A stretch of 21,149 nucleotides of DNA from contig CAYMDU010000022.1 of NCBI GenBank assembly GCA_964389495.1, positions 1 through 21,149 on the forward strand, read 5' to 3'. Shown piece after piece: positions 19,141 through 21,149 of this stretch. Within the stretch, counting starts at the first letter, position 1. The number at the start of each line of letters is the position of its first letter. Under the pieces are notes generated by a model. The model saw nothing but the letters and a program-made list of their open reading frames with translations, was not told the DNA's origin and ran no database searches. The stretch is from RGIG3009 sp964389495 (GTDB lineage: Bacteria > Bacillota > Clostridia > Oscillospirales > Acutalibacteraceae). The position numbers and the translations under genes were made by a program.

Positions 19141-21149
19141 ATGAAATATGTATTTAAAGGCTTCACCGAAAAAGCCAACACCGCGTTGAACATGGCCATT
19201 GAATCGGCCGAAAATTTGGGGCACACCTACATCGGCACCGAACATCTGGTGCTGGGGTTGTTGCGCGAAGGAACCGGGGTGGCCGCATCGGTTCTCACAT
19301 CGCACGGCCTCACGGCGGCACAGTATGAACAGCGCATTATGGAAAGCGAAAACAGCGGCATGCCCACGCGCTTGTCACCGGAAGATTTCACGCCGCGCAC
19401 CAAGCGGGCCATGGAAACCGCCGTGTTGGAAGCACGCAGCGCGCAGCAGGGATTTGTGGGCACCGAGCACATTTTAACGGCCATTTTGCGCGACGAAACC
19501 GGCGTGGCTGTGCGCTTGCTGGCGTCGTTGGGATTGCGGCCGGTGGAACTCATCGAGGAAATCACCCGGGCGGTGGGTACATCAACGGCCGACGGTGCCG
19601 CCGGCAAAAGCGGCAGCAAAGCGGCGGCCGGCGGAAAGACGCCGGTGTTGGATCAATTTGGCCGCGACCTCACGGAAATGGCCAAAGTCGGGAAATTGGA
19701 CCCGGTGATCGGCCGTGCCGACGAAATTCAGCGCGTGGTGCAAATCCTGTCGCGCCGTACCAAAAACAATCCCTGCCTCATCGGGGAACCGGGTGTCGGA
19801 AAAACAGCGGTGGCCGAAGGCCTGGCACAAAAAATCGTGGCCGAAGAAGTGCCGGATACCCTGCGCGGCAAGCGCGTGGTAACCTTGGATTTAACCGGCA
19901 TGGTGGCAGGTACCAAGTATCGCGGTGATTTTGAAGAGCGAATTAAAAATGCATTGGAAGAAGTGGCATCGGCCGGCAATGTCATTCTGTTCATCGATGA
20001 AATTCACACCCTGATCGGCGCCGGCGCCGCCGAAGGCGCGGTGGATGCGGCCAACATTCTTAAACCGTCGTTGGCACGCGGTGAAATTCAGGTGATTGGT
20101 GCCACCACTTTGGAAGAATATCGCAAGCACATCGAAAAAGATGCGGCCTTGGAGCGGCGTTTCCAGCCGATAACAGTGGGTGAACCGACAGCCGAAGAAA
20201 GCGAGGAAATTCTTCGCGGTTTGCGGGATAAGTACGAAGCACACCACAAGGTGAAAATCACCGACGAAGCCTTGCACGCAGCAGTGCAGATGTCCACGCG
20301 CTATATTGCCGACCGGTTTTTGCCGGACAAAGCCATCGACCTCATTGACGAAGCCGCTTCGCGTGTTCGTTTGCGGGCGTTCACAGCACCCACCGATGTG
20401 CGCCGCTTGGAAGAAGAAGTCAAGCGTTTGTCGGCCGAAAAGAGTTCGGCAATCAACGAACAGGATTTTGAACGCGCGGCCGGCTTGCGCGATGAAGAAA
20501 AGCGCGTAATGCAACAGTTGGAAGAAGAACGGGCGCGTTGGCAAAAAGAAAATGCCGCTGTCAGCGGCGAGGTAACAGCCGAAGACATTGCCGAAATTGT
20601 TTCCGGCTGGACCGGTGTGCCGGTTGCCCAGCTAACCGAAGCGGAAAGTCAGCGCTTGCTGAACATGGAAGATATTTTGCACAAGCGTATCGTGGGGCAG
20701 GACGAGGCGGTCACCGCGGTGGCACGCGCCATTCGCCGCGGCCGTGTCGGGTTGAAAGACCCGCGGCGCCCCATTGGTTCGTTTATTTTCCTGGGCCCCA
20801 CCGGCGTGGGAAAAACCGAACTGTGCAAAGCCTTGGCCGAAGCCATGTTCGGCGATGAAAACGCCATGATTCGCTTGGATATGTCGGAATACATGGAAAA
20901 GCACACAGTGTCCCGCTTGGTCGGTTCGCCTCCCGGCTATGTCGGCTACGACGAAGGCGGGCAGTTAACCGAAAAAATCCGCCGTAAGCCGTATTCGGTG
21001 GTGCTGTTTGATGAAATCGAAAAGGCGCATCCCGATGTGTTCAATATGCTTTTGCAAATCCTGGAAGACGGGGTGCTGACCGATTCGCAGGGACGGCGGG
21101 TGGATTTTAAAAACGCCGTCATCATCATGACCTCCAATGTGGGCGCCCG
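19141..21149 (+). CDS. clpC: ClpC, AAA+ unfoldase of the Clp protease (partial, 3' end missing)
   Basis: The first 669 residues are here; the gene runs off the right edge. The protein is the unfoldase partner of ClpP. In order: two N-terminal Clp repeats (about 1-145, which bind McsB-phosphorylated substrates), a short Gly/Ser/Ala-rich linker (about 146-165), AAA1 with Walker A GEPGVGKT (215-222) and Walker B ILFIDE (about 282-287), the UVR/M-domain coiled coil (about 420-470) distinguishing ClpC from ClpA/X, and AAA2 with Walker A GPTGVGKT (552-559) and FDEIEKAHPD. AAAAGGAGG precedes ATG 19141, 15 bp after mcsB. Regulation is through CtsR. Confidence 0.96.
   Translation, partial: MKYVFKGFTEKANTALNMAIESAENLGHTYIGTEHLVLGLLREGTGVAASVLTSHGLTAAQYEQRIMESENSGMPTRLSPEDFTPRTKRAMETAVLEARSAQQGFVGTEHILTAILRDETGVAVRLLASLGLRPVELIEEITRAVGTSTADGAAGKSGSKAAAGGKTPVLDQFGRDLTEMAKVGKLDPVIGRADEIQRVVQILSRRTKNNPCLIGEPGVGKTAVAEGLAQKIVAEEVPDTLRGKRVVTLDLTGMVAGTKYRGDFEERIKNALEEVASAGNVILFIDEIHTLIGAGAAEGAVDAANILKPSLARGEIQVIGATTLEEYRKHIEKDAALERRFQPITVGEPTAEESEEILRGLRDKYEAHHKVKITDEALHAAVQMSTRYIADRFLPDKAIDLIDEAASRVRLRAFTAPTDVRRLEEEVKRLSAEKSSAINEQDFERAAGLRDEEKRVMQQLEEERARWQKENAAVSGEVTAEDIAEIVSGWTGVPVAQLTEAESQRLLNMEDILHKRIVGQDEAVTAVARAIRRGRVGLKDPRRPIGSFIFLGPTGVGKTELCKALAEAMFGDENAMIRLDMSEYMEKHTVSRLVGSPPGYVGYDEGGQLTEKIRRKPYSVVLFDEIEKAHPDVFNMLLQILEDGVLTDSQGRRVDFKNAVIIMTSNVGA

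Overview
The window reads as chromosomal DNA of a Clostridia-class Firmicute, most likely of the Oscillospiraceae/Ruminococcaceae type. The evidence is the ctsR-mcsA-mcsB-clpC operon with tandem CtsR heptads, a DUF4364 protein beside a two-component system, AGGAGG-type ribosome binding sites, consensus sigma-A promoters and intrinsic terminators after most operons. Genus is not decidable from sequence alone. No rRNA, tRNA, insertion sequence, prophage or CRISPR array was seen.

Layout, left to right. (1) 1-53: the first codons of a minus-strand membrane or secreted protein. It is preceded by an unusual leader RNA (about 240-81) with a long dyad, an intrinsic terminator and a possible competing antiterminator. 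(2) 245-2277: divergent sigma-A promoters and a drug/multidrug-type ABC exporter (ATPase plus ABC-2 permease), ending in a bidirectional terminator. (3) 2280-5067, minus: DUF4364 protein, OmpR-type response regulator and HAMP sensor kinase in one operon. (4) 5092-8212, minus: a Crp/Fnr-family regulator followed by a lipoprotein, permease and ATPase of a nitrate/sulfonate/taurine-type importer; a perfect 9-2-9 palindrome lies just downstream of the promoter. (5) 8220-9896, plus: a secreted, Thr-rich, membrane-anchored surface protein. (6) 9928-11240, minus: a fold-type I aminotransferase. (7) 11248-14028, plus: a methionine operon (O-acetylhomoserine sulfhydrylase, MetA-type homoserine O-acetyltransferase, and a DtxR/MntR-type regulator with DtxR-like ligands), preceded by a structured leader with its own terminator. 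(8) 14046-16512, minus: a frameshifted bacterial PH-domain gene, an E2/CAT-like acyltransferase lacking its catalytic His, and the AzlC/AzlD exporter. (9) 16554-16929, minus: two tandem unannotated Cys-rich single-TM microproteins sharing the start MCLRNLF. (10) 17073-21149, plus: CtsR-regulated ctsR-mcsA-mcsB-clpC (clpC runs off the end), the arginine-phosphorylation proteolysis system.

How the genes work together. MetA carries Glu111, the residue linked to acetyl-CoA use, which fits a downstream enzyme that uses O-acetylhomoserine; together they make homocysteine by direct sulfhydrylation. McsB marks damaged proteins with phosphoarginine, McsA activates it, ClpC unfolds the marked proteins for ClpP, and CtsR represses the operon. 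The least explained parts are the 5' leader RNA (81-240), the methionine-operon leader (11283-11374) and the tandem microproteins.
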